NCBI GenBank assembly: GCA_032718865.1
Contig: JALUTQ010000040.1
Coordinates: forward strand, 1,054,001-1,118,000
From: Tilletia caries
Lineage: Eukaryota > Basidiomycota > Exobasidiomycetes > Tilletiales > Tilletiaceae
Length of the DNA: 64,000 nucleotides
Direction of reading: 5' to 3'
Shown: positions 52,435 to 63,823 of the stretch, one piece after another
Position numbering within the stretch: position 1 is the first letter of the stretch
Layout: each line of letters begins with the position of its first letter
Position numbers and translations under genes: made by a program
Notes under the pieces: model-generated
Told to the model about the DNA's origin: nothing
Database searches by the model: none
The model's input: only the letters and a program-made list of their open reading frames with translations

Positions 52435-52904
52435 GATTACTACTTCTCACCTATCCTATTAGTCTCCCTCGATGTTCATATTAGTGTGGGCATCAATGCT
52501 GAATTGTTGTTGCGCCTTCACTTAGTGAATAGTGGGTGTGAGCATGGTGGCGTATAATGACCAATTGGTTATTGTTTGCACACAGTCCAAAGCCGAGCAC
52601 GAACCACTACCGCTCTGGGAATGAGGCGTACGTTTATCATGAGTCCAAGCCTATACCAGGACAATTGCGACGAGAGGAACTTGATGATCAGGTTGGAGAA
52701 ATCGTATGAGGGCAAAGTGAGTAGCAACCTGCACCAGATCATGTATGTCCGCATTCTTGTCAAGAAGCTCCTGTATCTGACGTCTATCGTTGGAACCCAT
52801 TGCTTTGCAGTCTCTCCTTCAGCAACATCAGATCCTGACTAAGTATGTTGTCTAAGGTAACTAAGGAGTAACGAGCCGTAGCGTGAGGATAATTGTGCAA
52901 GACT

Positions 52905-53473
52905 CTACTGATGCTGTGAAGAAGAGACATAGTATGACTGGAGTCTCAGGCGCATCTGGTTCGCTTCTTCTTCGGAGATGAACTGGGAGCTGAGAGCGCA
53001 GTTCTTCCATGTGGGATCCTTGCCTCTGAACGCAGCTTCAACGACCATACAGGTCACGATACCGCAGCTGTAGCTGTCGTCTTGTCTAGGATATATCGTG
53101 CCTTCGTCCGTGTCGCTTCGAAATGTCCAGGCATCCGCAGAGTCGGCTTGAGCCACCACCTGATGGCCACGATCGAGCTCAAATGCCGCCCTCTGCGACA
53201 TGAAGCGCCCGAAGAACGACTCTACCTTCACGCGTCTTGCTTCCGAGGGCATCGAGTCGATGCATTGGATCGTTTTGGTCACCACGTGACCGTTGAGAGA
53301 GGAGAAGAGAAGCTCACCAGGGTCCAGGCACCGGTTGTGCTGCGGCTGACGGCTGACCGCGCCTCGTCTGCCTTTCCTCCGGGGCCTGGAGCCCTGACGC
53401 GTCGAGAAGTGAGAGTAGCTGACTGTGGGAGGCGCAAGAGCAAGCGTCAGAACAGTAGGAACCTTCAGGAGCA
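52905..53473 (-). CDS. ULP1-like (C48) cysteine protease fragment associated with the MULE
   Basis: 189 codons. The C-terminal half has the C48 signature: IQCIDSMPSEARRVKVESFF (substrate-pocket/Asp segment, usually yDSl) and YPRQDDSYSCGIVTCMVVEA, with the oxyanion Gln and the nucleophile Cys. The catalytic His would lie in the poorly conserved GELLFSSLNGHVVTK region or in an upstream exon; a possible one is at 53962-53640 (NGLAFFDNQLARTPKADN). Plant and fungal Mutator-like elements are known to carry ULP1-like proteases. Here the gene is divergent from a MULE transposase. The start codon is not secure. Confidence 0.6.
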
Positions 53474-54298
53474 TTGAATGGACTTACTTGGGTAGGGGAA
53501 AGCACAGCAGCCGTCGAGGTCGGTGTGCTGATGAGATGGGGCGAGGAGTGAGCTGTAGCTGTAGCCCTGTAATCAGTCACTGAGCTGTAATCAGCAAGTT
53601 GTAACTGTCTACAAGAGAAGCTGGGCCCTCCTCACCTTCGGGTGATAATCGAGATTATCTGCTTTCGGCGTTCTGGCTAACTGGTTATCAAAGAAAGCGA
53701 GTCCATTTTGGCCGAGTCCTGGCTGGTGGACTGAGTCCGGAGCTCTCACTGAAAATTTGTGACTGACATTTGACATAACGACAACCACTTCTTCCTTCCC
53801 AGGAAAGCCCTCGCTCTCCATTTTCAATTCCGTTCGACCGGTACTCTGGGCTCCGCCTACACCTCTCGCTTTCGTCAGTCCGGCGATCGTCTGGGTCCTC
53901 TGCCTCTTCGCTCTCGTTCGTCCGACGCCCGTCCGGCTCCTCTGCCCCGGCCATTCGCCCACTTTCTCCTCGGTCTCGTTTGTCCGGCTCCCTCGCTTTG
54001 TACAACCGGTACCGCCCGGGTCTCTGGCCGTCTCTCCGCTTTCGTCTCCTCGAGCCTCGGTCTCGCGTGGCCGTTGTCTCTCTCGTCTTCCTTTCCGGTC
54101 CCGCCCGACCGCTGCCCCGCTCTCGTTTGTTTGGCGCAGCCTTACACTACCTTCCTCTCGTCCATCGGATCCCGATCGAGAGCAGGATCCCGGCTCGCTC
54201 TCTCTTTACTGCTCGCTCTCTCGGCAGTATTCTGGCTATCGGTCATCTCCTTGCTCTCACTCTCTTCACCACCCCTGCATCGTATCTCGCGGACAAAC

Positions 54299-57200
54299 AT
54301 GGTCCTTTCCAATTCCACAATGGAAGGTGACAGATCCGATGACAGTATGCGTAGCATGTCTGTCATCGACACGGACGAACAGGGCACAGATCTGGGTTCA
54401 GCAGACGAGGGATCGATGGACGAGCAGCAGAAATCGGACTCAATCAGAAGCAGAGCGAGGATGCTCGCTGCTGCTGCCCATTATCAAGCCCTGACTGCGA
54501 CTCAGCCAGCGCTCAGCGGCCTGCACCTTGACCCCGCTCGCCCCTCGAACGGGCTCGAAGGAACCGAAACAAAGACGCGTTGTGAATGCAGAAAGCTGTG
54601 GTTGCGACGCGACAGCTGTATCAGTGGTTCGAGGCGCAGGTGCGTATACTACCTTTCAAGCTCCGTATCTCCGGCTCTCCGACCCCTTGATCTTACAATC
54701 CATTTCCATCTTTTGAATCCATTATCCAGAAAAACTACTACACGTCTCATGACTTCAGCATCTGTGACTTCGTTGACATGGTGTGGACCGGGCATGGGGG
54801 CGACTCGCCACGTGGCGCATCGGCGCGCTCTTTCAGAGCGGAGTTCGCATCCACAGTGCACAAGAAAGATCAAGCCACGCTGGTCAGCACTGGAGGTGCA
54901 GTGTACAGACACCACTTCGAGTGCCAAGGCCTTTGCTCCACATCTGCCGACACCGAAGACGAGCACACTGAGGACGAGGACGGTGATAACGTAGGGGAAA
55001 GAGACACAGCTTATGATGATGCAAGGGCATGGCGCGGTGCCAACGCCAAGAAAGCGGAGAAGAAGAGGGTGATGTGCTCGACATCTGTCAGGCTGCTGGT
55101 GAGTTCAAGCGTGTGACGTGTGTACCGTGCCAGTCTCTAGACCTCACTGACTTGATATCTCCGGTTCTTTTTCGTCTTCAGGTTGAGGCCGGTGCCAGAG
55201 ATATTGAGAAGTGCACCATATATCAAAAAGGTTCCCATGCCAAAGCCTCAAGCACCAAAGCGCTACGGTACAGCCGGAGGCTACGACTTCATATCATGGA
55301 GCAAGATTGTCAGTCCGGGGTCACCGAAGCACAGCTGAACTAAAAAAACGTGAGCCGCGAGCTGTTCAGTCCTGTATTGGCATTCCTCGCAAGTAGTGCT
55401 GACTGTCATCCTCAATGACCTGATTTCCCTTCTCATTGCCTCAATGTTGCTCAATGGACTTGACAAGCTGGCGGACACCGGAGCGACTCCAAGAGCGTTC
55501 GCCAGGCCGTCTTGTCGGATGCTTACACCCCAGCAAGTGGATCGCCTGGTCGCTGGCTTGGAACAAGCAACGCGTCTACATGCAGATTCTTTTGTAGCCG
55601 TCGACCGCTTCGTGGAGGTCAACCCGGACAGCATCTTTGCCTACCAGCCTCTGAAATTACCAAGACATCCAAGCGGTTTACGGTAGGGGTCAAGTCTACA
55701 TGGTCCATACAGAATCTTATTCGATGGAATGGCAGAGCTGTGTTCATGGATTCTTCGTGGAGAAACAAGAACGAGAACCGGGCTCCGCTTACGTTCGTCA
55801 CAACAACCAACGCCGCAGGCCACATGGTTCCTTGTGAGTTCTCCCCAGCTCTGAAGCGTGTTTCCCATAGTTCATCATCATTGACAATTGCTGTTCTTAT
55901 TCCTGTTTAACATTAGGTGTCGCGTACTTGTCAACCGATACAACTTCGCGATCTTTCCAGCATCTCCTGCGCGCCCTGGAGAACGAAGTGGTTGCAGAGG
56001 CGGCACGTGTCTGCAGTGATGACGATCGTACGCCACGTGAGTAGCCAATATGTACGGATCTGTGGTCTATACTAATTACTAAACGAGATCTCCACTCTGA
56101 CAGTCTGACCGATGGTGACTTCTCCAGAAGCAAAACTCGACACAGCCGACGTTCTGCTGGCCAACGCCCGACGCATATGCGAGGAGAGGAGCTGGAGGCC
56201 GTCGACAGTCATGGTCGACAAATGTAGAGCAGAGCTCAATGCAATCAACGAAGGTCAGTTTGTTTTCACAGACAGAAGCTTGTGAGCTTTCCGAATCAGG
56301 AGTTCTGACGAGGGACGACCTGTTTCTAATGCTTGCCTCTCCACATCTTTATTCTTTCAGTTTGGCCGGATACACAGGTCAGGTTGTGCCAATTCCACAT
56401 CATGCAGGCTATGCCGGTGGGACGCGGAGGAAGAGTCAGCAACCGCCAAGCCCCCTTCTGTTCCTCGGAGCCTCAAGCCAGCTATATGCATCGCATTCCG
56501 CGAAGCTCAACACTGTCGCGATATGAAGGACTGGCCTACTACTCTCGTCAAGTTCGAGGCCGCCATCAAGGAAATCCTCTCCAAAGAGAGTGCAGCTACG
56601 GTCAAGCAGGTGCTGACGTACTTCACTGTAAACTGGTGGTCTCCTCCTTGGCATGGTGAGCCACGTTCTGCTCCTCATTCTGGCTAGGTGTCAGTCTTAC
56701 TGACGTGCCACTCATTTTTTGGGCTACAATTCTACCATGGAACACTAGAGCTGGCCACCGACATTGGACTACAATCGGGGAAGACGAGAGATGGCATGAA
56801 CACAAACAATACGATCGAGCGAGCCTTCAAGACCTTTGACGAGGTCTTCTTGGCCTGCAAAGTCAACAAACGGTGAATTTCGAACGCAAATCAAGAACTT
56901 GACGACGCGATTCTCGAAAGACTGACAGTATGTCGAGCTGCCACCTGTAGAATCGATCGGCTGGTTCAGATCCTCGCTTGCGACTGGCTCGTTTACTACG
57001 AGCACTACAGCAATGATTAGCCGCGCCTTTCTGCTGTCGATCGCAACGTGATGCTGGATGCTCATCGACTATGGGAAACCGGCAACGTTATTCGAGGAAG
57101 TTCAACCTCGTACCGAGTCTTGGGACTGCATCCAAAGTAAGCTCAGAAGACTCATCTATGTCCCATGACTATGAGGATCACTAGTGACATGAACGTTGCG

Positions 57201-57447
57201 CTGACCAAGTTCTCTTTGGGTATCAGCTATCATTGACGTGAGCAGCGGCGACGAGCTCAATCACTATGTTCTCACCTTGGCGGCGTCAGGTTTGAAGTGC
57301 TCGTGCACGCGTTGGCAGCAGACTGGAAAGCTCTGCGCACACATGAACGTCGCCAAGATGCATTCTGCAGTGGGTGACGTTTGTCACTATCAAGGTATGT
57401 CGCTCCACGATATGGTCACGGAGCGACTGCATCAGACCATTGACTGA
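54299..57447 (+). pseudogene. Mutator-like (MULE) transposase, broken
   Basis: Begins MVLSNSTMEGDRSDD with an acidic N-terminus. A likely exon border at 54642 leads to KNYYTSHDFSICDFVDM, then MLTPQQVDRLVAGLEQATRL and VEVNPDSIFAYQP. The MULE catalytic region reads NGRAVFMDSSWRNKNENRAP, TTTNAAGHMVP, AYLSTDTTSRSFQHLLRALE, STVMVDKCRAELNAINE and WPDTQVRLCQFHIMQ, followed by KDWPTTLVKFEAAIKEILSK and TYFTVNWWSPPWH. A SWIM zinc finger CSCTRWQQTGKLCAH (57297-57341) ends the protein. Frame slips occur near 55655, around 56415 and near the N-terminus, so it is broken as read. Introns at 55834, 56038, 56252 and others keep GT-AG borders. Confidence 0.7.
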
Positions 57448-57518
57448 TACCTGATCTTGTATTGAGCAGACGCAGAAGAAGAGGGCCTTCCTCGTCTCAG
57501 AACAGGAAACAGCGATCG

Positions 57519-58310
57519 AACTTATGACAGCATAGTCCAATTGGTATTATGGTTGACTAAAATTTGTGTCGACAAAAGGTCGTATGCTCTAATCCTTTTG
57601 TCGGAGACTTTTTGGTCATCCATTTTTTTGCACTGCATTTGTTTTCTTCACTCACCACTCGCTACCCGCTATTTCCGCGACGCGTGTCGTGCGTCCGTGC
57701 GTAACCGCACACAACCGCGGGGCGCAATCACCATTCACCATTTCATCTCCTCTCACTGATTCGCCCCTATCTCTGACTCTCTCTCCCGTGCACCACCCGC
57801 ACGGTAGCCGTATGGCGCAATCACCATTTCACCGCTTCATCCTCTCTCTCACTCTCTGTCTGCCCACTCTGACTCTCTCGACTCCCCCATTCCCTTTTTC
57901 TTTTTCTTGACTTAAGCGTCTAAAGTCATCAATATGTCCCGATATCTCTGTTTGTAATTAAGTTGTGCCAAGAGGAGTGACTGGGTTTTGACTCATAGAT
58001 GCTTAATGGTGACTGTGCGACTTGACGTGGCTGTGACTTACTCGAGTCACCAGCAGTCAAACGCGCTCTCGCCACACAAAATATCTGCAGCTTGCACCGC
58101 ACAGTGTGCTGCGCATTGCTGCGCACCAGGGAAATCTGAAAGGTATAAAAGGAGCGCCCCTCTCGCCCTTTCCTCCCTTTCTCTCCCCCCAGCTCTTTCC
58201 TCTCACACTCTCAGACCACCAACTTAGCAATCACAGATCATTGCAGAGTTAAGTCTACGGTGTGAAGTCTGAGTCTCATAAAGTTTCAACTAGTGATTGA
58301 GAGAGCTTTT
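57519..58310 (+). repeat. Long inverted arm, right (promoter plus leader)
   Basis: Inverted copy of 48980-49756. Holds TATAAAAGG at 58143 and the leader CAATCACAGATCATTGCAGA. Together the two arms could be the long TIRs of the MULE, each pointing transcription outward. Confidence 0.7.
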
Positions 58311-58610
58311 TTTCACACACCTGTAGGACCACTAGTATACTGGTTAGTTATCCTTCGCCGCGTAGCTGAAGCGCAGCTCCTGCAGCACACCATCGCTGGG
58401 TCACAGAGCAGGATGGGTCAGTGATGAGTGAGTCGGGTCAGGGGATGATGTGGATCTGCGCTCACCTGTTTGGGGCCATGAAACGACCGTGGTCGTCGAG
58501 CGTCGCAGCGTTGAGGCGGTCGAAAAACCTGTTGCCCTGTATGTAGTCCGGCTGCGTCGTCTGCGTAGCAACAAACGTGACGATCTCGATCGGGCGGATA
58601 CAGCCAAGGA

Positions 58611-59072
58611 CCGTATCGCCCTCGTCAATTTTCCACGTGGATCCGGTGATTCGGAGTTTGAGCGCGCCTTGGCGCGCTTTGATTACTATCTTTTCACGCG
58701 ATCGTGTAAGGATTGTTTATAGTGCGTCACAAATCAAACTCTGCATCAACTTTCCCTCAAAGCTGTGCGGTTAGTGATATGGCTTGCTATTCTGCAGGTC
58801 CACGGTTAGAATCCTTTTGCTATCATTCTTTTTTCCCTTTTTATCGACTTGGTTGCTAAGTTAGGATCGTGTTGACCATTTTGCGGGTTAGAGTTAGCGC
58901 GTAGCGAACAGGATTAAGCATGACAGCAATGGAGACGGAGAGGTTGTCCTTTTGGTTGGGGGGGTTCCGGGGGGCAAAGCCCCCCCGCCGAGCTGGAAGT
59001 GGGGTTGAATGGACAGTGGGGTCACGTGATCCAGTTTCGCCGCCACGTGGAAAAATGACGAGGGCGATACGG
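58611..59072. repeat. Small inverted-repeat element
   Basis: 30-bp inverted pair (58611-58640 and 59043-59072, one mismatch; core TATCGCCCTCGTCA) separated by about 400 bp, with weaker similarity beyond on both sides. The interior holds a GGGGGG...CCCCCC hairpin (58971-58987). Non-coding, MITE-like; no target duplication determined. Confidence 0.55.
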
Positions 59073-59387
59073 GCGTCCGATACAGCCCGTAAGGTTTCGG
59101 ACCTTCCATGGCTTACTGAACATACGAAGCGGGGTTAGTACAACACTGAGCACATGGCCGAGCCGCGAGGCTACACTCACATGAGGCTATCCTGGTTCGG
59201 GGTGGGGCTCTTGCGGCGGGAGTATTCCGCTGGATCTTCTTCGCTGAGGAACGCCGGCTCATCGTCCCACTGCCCGTCGTCCCCGTTCTGAAGCCCAAAG
59301 TGTGAGCCTTCTGAGGGAGTCCTCGGACCCATTTTGGGCAGGAGGATCTGGAGCAGGAACAGTAGCTGTTCCGGACATTTTGCAGGC

Positions 59388-59945
59388 GCATGACCACATG
59401 GTTCCCGCGTGGAGTCATATGTTCACCTGTTTAAACTAACATGAGGCCGATTCCGGCTAATATATTAGCTTAGGCAGGTTATCAAATAATTACACACGTC
59501 CCAAGCTCGTCCCAGTCGCATCGTATTTAAATAATCAGAATATCAACTTCAGCAGTTTTAAATTAGCCAGGGAGTACTGCCCCAGCAATTTTCGTGCCAG
59601 TATTTGTATTTTATGTTTACTTTTCAACCAAAGGGAACATATGAGAGATAATTTGTTTGTTAACGAACAACAAAAAAGAGGTCGAAGGTGATACAATACA
59701 TAATCATTTTAATGCGGTATTGTTATCATTGTTTTTCGATTACATATATTGAAAAATGTAGCTGGCGTAGTCGCATGCTTTTTAATCAATTTTAACAGTT
59801 GTTATGTAAATTGACTACATTTATGTGTACTATAGCGAAGGACATCCTTTTTAAGATTTCCATTGCTTTCATCATTAAAAAAAGGCAAAAAATAAGTCAA
59901 GGTAACCTAATGCTTCAATGTTTTCTATTTTCGACGATCGGCGCA
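59388..59945 (-). repeat. AT-rich dispersed repeat, copy c
   Basis: Inverted match of 47525-48070 over about 550 bp with few differences. Copies a and c enclose the pogo/MULE complex. Confidence 0.7.
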
Positions 59946-61578
59946 CAGGGGCGGCAGCGGCGAGCACTTCTGTGAACTGAATTCGATTGGAAGAGGCAGG
60001 AAAGAATTTGAGGGAGTCAGGTCGAGAGCCCCGAATGGCAAGATTTTTTCTTCGGTGAAAGATTCGTACTGCGCTCCTCTCCGTCGCCTTACAGACCATG
60101 CCACCGCTTCGTATCACTCCCGGCCTCGTGATTGATGACGGTTCTGATGACGAGGAACGATCCACGCCTCCGCCTCCCCAGTCCCCATTCAACAAAAATT
60201 TTGCGTACCTGCTGGAATGCAGCATGTTGGTGATAGTGCATGTATGCCTGATTATTCATTACGCGTTTTTTTTGGATAAACTTAAAAGTTGAAAACTAAA
60301 CAAATGAAAAACAAACCAGTTTCTCGCAGAAACTTTTTTGAACAAAAAAAAAACCACATATCTAGGGACTGCCGTGATGTGTTTTTGTTATCAATCAAAA
60401 GAAAGGACCTAAGTACGCTTGACTTACGATCAAAGAAATTGAATAGCAATTATGTCACCTTCTTTTCTTCCAAAAAAAATGTATCGACAACGCCGAAAAC
60501 TTTCATATTTCTTGAACAATTTTGGGATTTTTTGTTAAAGGGCAGGTCCCTTCCCTTCTATGTTTTTCATTCCCGAGAATGAGAAATACTAGAGCGTTGG
60601 GTGACCTTGTGGCTTTTTTCGTTTTTACGATGAATAAGTATAAGCATACGAAAGTATGGCCTTGGCTAGAGCTTGCATCATTCTTTTGATTCATGTAACA
60701 GCCATTGAAATCAACAATAAGTATATTGCTATTGCAAGTTTATGTTTCACTATATATTATAAAACGGCGATGCTTTAATTTTAATACCGTGTTAAAAAAA
60801 TTACATATTACAATACCTTCGATTTCCCTTGTTGTGTTTCATCACCAAGTAAAATGTCATGCTTTTATTTGTTATTTTTGATTGAAAAAACAAAAACAAG
60901 ATGCAAATGGTGACACAAAGATCGCTGGTGTGAAGCAATCGTACTCAATTTCGACGCGTCCCGAGACAAACCTCATTGATACAAGACAGCCCTTATAAAG
61001 TGGAAAGGAGTCCGTTCGCACTGGACACCGCGAGGCAAGGGCGAAGCCAGGATAAAATCACCTCAAGGACAACGCTCTTGCAGTTCATCTTAATCCTCAG
61101 CTGGCTGGTACTACTGCTCGAATTCCAAGTCGTTCATACCATCTGGTGGAAAATGAGCCTTTACATTGAGAAGAACTGATGAAATCGGTCCTGTAGTAAA
61201 CTATAATCCCCGCCAAGTTTTGAAATAAAATAAAGTATGTTTTCCAAAAATTTCTTCCGGGCCCCGATGGTATTTTTATGTTTTTAAGTGTGAAGAATGT
61301 GTTTATGGCGAAGGAAGAAGTCTAAGTACAGGGAGGAGTGCGAGGGAAAAAATGTCATCGAAAGAGAAGAGCGTGGGAAATGTGGAGGTTGCTACTGTTG
61401 CTGTGCGAATGCGTGGGGAATGGCATGAGAGAAGGGTCTAGCATACCTTTGCAGTCTGAAAGGAAAAATCTCCCTTCCCAGCTCCTCATGTTCTCATAAA
61501 CGTAGAAAGCTATAAAGAGAGCCGGTTTTGACATTGAGACAGCTTTATTCCCCATTGACACCCCCATCCACACTCAAC
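59946..61578. other. No secure gene; contains AT-rich copy d and an LTR-like fragment
   Basis: A 64-codon ATG-started frame at 60098 has no recognised domain. At about 61340-61430 the minus strand resembles the middle of the 31.6-kb LTR (CACATTTCCCACGC, TTCGCACAGCAAC), suggesting a degenerate solo LTR. A TATAAAG at 61512 precedes the ORF at 61579. Confidence 0.4.
60290..60930 (+). repeat. AT-rich dispersed repeat, copy d
   Basis: More diverged direct copy of the 47.4 kb block (shared: ATTTCTTGAA, GGGCRGGTCCCTTCCCTTCT). No coding capacity recognised. Confidence 0.5.
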
Positions 61579-62154
61579 ATGTCTACCTACATCGATCCCT
61601 CTCTTACTTGGCCCCGCACCGCCAACAACAACACCCCCTTCCCTCACCACGACTTGATCGACACCCCCACCTCGATGTTCTCTCACCCTTTCGAAGAACT
61701 CCCTCTCGATCCCCAGTCTTTTGGTCTCGCCCTCACTCACTTGACTGCAGACCTCCCGCCCTTTCAAGCTCCCCTCTCTCCCTCGATCATGAGCTCGGGC
61801 CACAGTGATGCTTTTTCCACTCCTTATGTAGAACCCACCCTCTCCTATGATGCTGCGATGTTCTATGTATTTAATCGCCTCTCACACATGGACGATTTGT
61901 CCCGGGCTGGATGGTTTACTTACATCCGCCCGTGGATCAGCCGGGAGATTGACGACTTTGTCAATCGGGCCACCCAATCCCTCACTCAAGGAGTCGATCG
62001 ACTTACGGGCGAAAATGAAGCCATCGATCGGGCACTTCGCTCCAAGGTCCGGCTCGCCGCCAACACATTCAACTTCTCGGCCGAAGCAGCCTGGTCCGCC
62101 AACCCGATCTACGGCAAATGCCTCCTCCACTTCTGCCCCCGTTCCGACCATTAA
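61579..62154 (+). CDS. Hypothetical protein, possible gag of an LTR element
   Basis: 191 codons from ATG (MSTYIDPSLTWPRTANNN...). A Pro/Ser/Thr-rich N-terminus precedes a more ordered C-terminus (YDAAMFYVFNRLSHMDDLSR, REIDDFVNRATQSLTQGVDR, AANTFNFSAEAAW). No domain recognised. A TATA-like box lies 67 bp upstream, and a purine run directly followed by TGTAAGGG lies downstream (62396-62414), as a PPT and LTR start would. Could be a small non-autonomous retroelement gene. Confidence 0.4.
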   Translation: MSTYIDPSLTWPRTANNNTPFPHHDLIDTPTSMFSHPFEELPLDPQSFGLALTHLTADLPPFQAPLSPSIMSSGHSDAFSTPYVEPTLSYDAAMFYVFNRLSHMDDLSRAGWFTYIRPWISREIDDFVNRATQSLTQGVDRLTGENEAIDRALRSKVRLAANTFNFSAEAAWSANPIYGKCLLHFCPRSDH

Positions 62155-62406
62155 ATCCGGCCCCGTTCCTCCCGACAAAAAATCATTTGCTTTATATCTT
62201 TTCCCTGATAAAATTCCAAACAAAGCCCCACAAAAATACCACTTCTATAAAAAAATCACTGTTCCCACTTTCCCGAGCTTAAGATTATCATCCACCCACT
62301 ACTTGTACACATATCCCTTCACATTCTCCTTTTACCTCTTTGCCAACCAAGAACCTTCCAGTGATGGATCGTAGTTACCGAGTAACAACGATCCAGAAGG
62401 GGAGGA

Positions 62407-63030
62407 TGTAAGGGTTTGGCCCTTTTACTTCCGATGTTACTTTTACTAGCATATGGTCTCAAGTGGTGTTTTCATTAGCTGTGTACTCGCATAGGTTGTG
62501 GCTATTCCAACCTTATGCTGAGCGCTCCCGTCCGCAGTAATGCGCAGCAGCGGGCCTACGTCATGCGCAGCAAGCGCAGTCGCCCGCAGCTGTGCGCAGT
62601 AGTCGACCAACTTAATGCGCAGTCAAGCGCAGTCAAAGCGCAGCGCTGCGCAGTCGAAGCGCAGCAACTCTGCTCGCTCGGAGCAAAATCTGAAAGGCAT
62701 ATAAAGAGCCAGCCTCCAGCTACTCCTTCACCTTTCGGTTCTCCCCGGCGTTTTCATTCGCATACCTCAGACACCTAACTTGGCAATCACAGAACATTGC
62801 AGAGTTAAGTCTACCGTGTGATCGACTGAGTCTCATCTCCTCTATCCTTAACTACTCTACTCCCTCGACTGCTACCTCCTCACCCGCATACTTCCTGTCG
62901 GGACTACTGGTTACGCTTGTTAGAGGAGACACACAGGCCAAAGTTCTTGCAGCACGTCCCTTCTGTCTCTATACAACGAGCGGTAGTACGTGCTAACTGC
63001 TAAGTACTGTCCAATACCTAGTCTACTAAC
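62407..63030 (+). repeat. LTR-like or leader repeat, third copy of the arm leader
   Basis: Begins TGTAAGGG after AAGGGGAGGA. A field of GCGCAG words (62530-62660) and TATAAAG at 62700 precede the conserved leader ACTTGGCAATCACAGAACAT (62778) shared with the two long arms. The later part (62938-63020: GGCCAAAGTTCT, CTTCTGTCTCTATACAAC) matches 48905-48840 inverted. It is thus a third member of that family, in plus orientation. Confidence 0.55.
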
Positions 63031-63033
63031 TAC

Positions 63034-63823
63034 TTGTTAGACAGAAGACTTCCTCAGACCGGGAATCTTTACACTCAAGGCTTCGAAAGGGAAGAGATCG
63101 AGCCGCTGGTGAGTGGCACGGTGGACTTCTCTCAGGCTCAGCCTGCTGGTTTCATTACAGCGTATGTGCGCTGGAAGTCTGAGCTTGGAGCTATGGTAGG
63201 GCTGACTAGCGATACAGCGAGCGCTGCCGAGCAAGAGGGGTGTGCCCTAAGCGGCGCTGCGTTGATGAAAGGTTGTCTTTTTCACTTCCTTCAGTTTGTG
63301 CAGCGCGTCCAGAGACCAGAACAACGGAAACTTCGTGCCGAAAGAGAAGCAGGAGAAGTTCGAGTGGCTGACTGCGGGGTTGCTCAAGGCCATGACCAAG
63401 GACCCCATCACTGACTGTGCCGCACAGTTGTTCGATCAGTTTCCAGATTGCTGCTATTGATTGTTGTGGTGGCTGGCGTGCGACACGACGGCCATGCTCT
63501 TTCCAGGTCTAAGTGTGATGCCGCTCTCGCAATGAAAGAGTCTGCTGTCGAGCATTTGAACTCTGGAGAAATTACATTCCATTTACTACCTGTGCTGCAG
63601 GACAGAGATGGATCATATCTCTGGCTTACAGTGCTTACAGAAACTCGCGGAACTGTTACAGGCCGAGCACGTTGCTGAAGAGAAGGGCAGGGCCACTCGC
63701 TATGGTAAGAGCGGCATTCCACCGACTTTAAAGAAAGGCAGAGGAGCTACGAAGAACAATGCTAACGATGGAAGGGCACCTGACGCTAATAAGTTCCTGA
63801 AACGTAAGCGTGCTGAATGCTGA
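63034..63823 (+). pseudogene. MULE-type transposase fragment, copy 2
   Basis: DTASAAEQEGCALSGAALMKG and GCLFHFLQFVQRVQR resemble the segment after the MULE catalytic core. They are followed, in shifted frames, by VPKEKQEKFEWLTAGLLKAM, a WWL segment with an in-frame TGA (63458-63460), and a basic tail RYGKSGIPPTLKKGRGATKN ending at 63823. At least one frameshift and one stop. It lacks the N-terminal part and is closely preceded by the leader repeat. Assigned from motif style only. Confidence 0.45.

Larger units (their letters stand above)
49759..52577 (-). mobile_element. pogo-like Tc1/mariner element with perfect 92-bp TIRs
   Basis: TIRs 49759-49850 and 52486-52577 are perfect inverted copies over 92 bp starting AAACAATAACCAATTGG. 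A DDE_1 transposase is inside. No TA or other target duplication flanks it (left neighbour GG, right neighbour GC). It starts 3 bp inside the left long arm. Confidence 0.75.
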
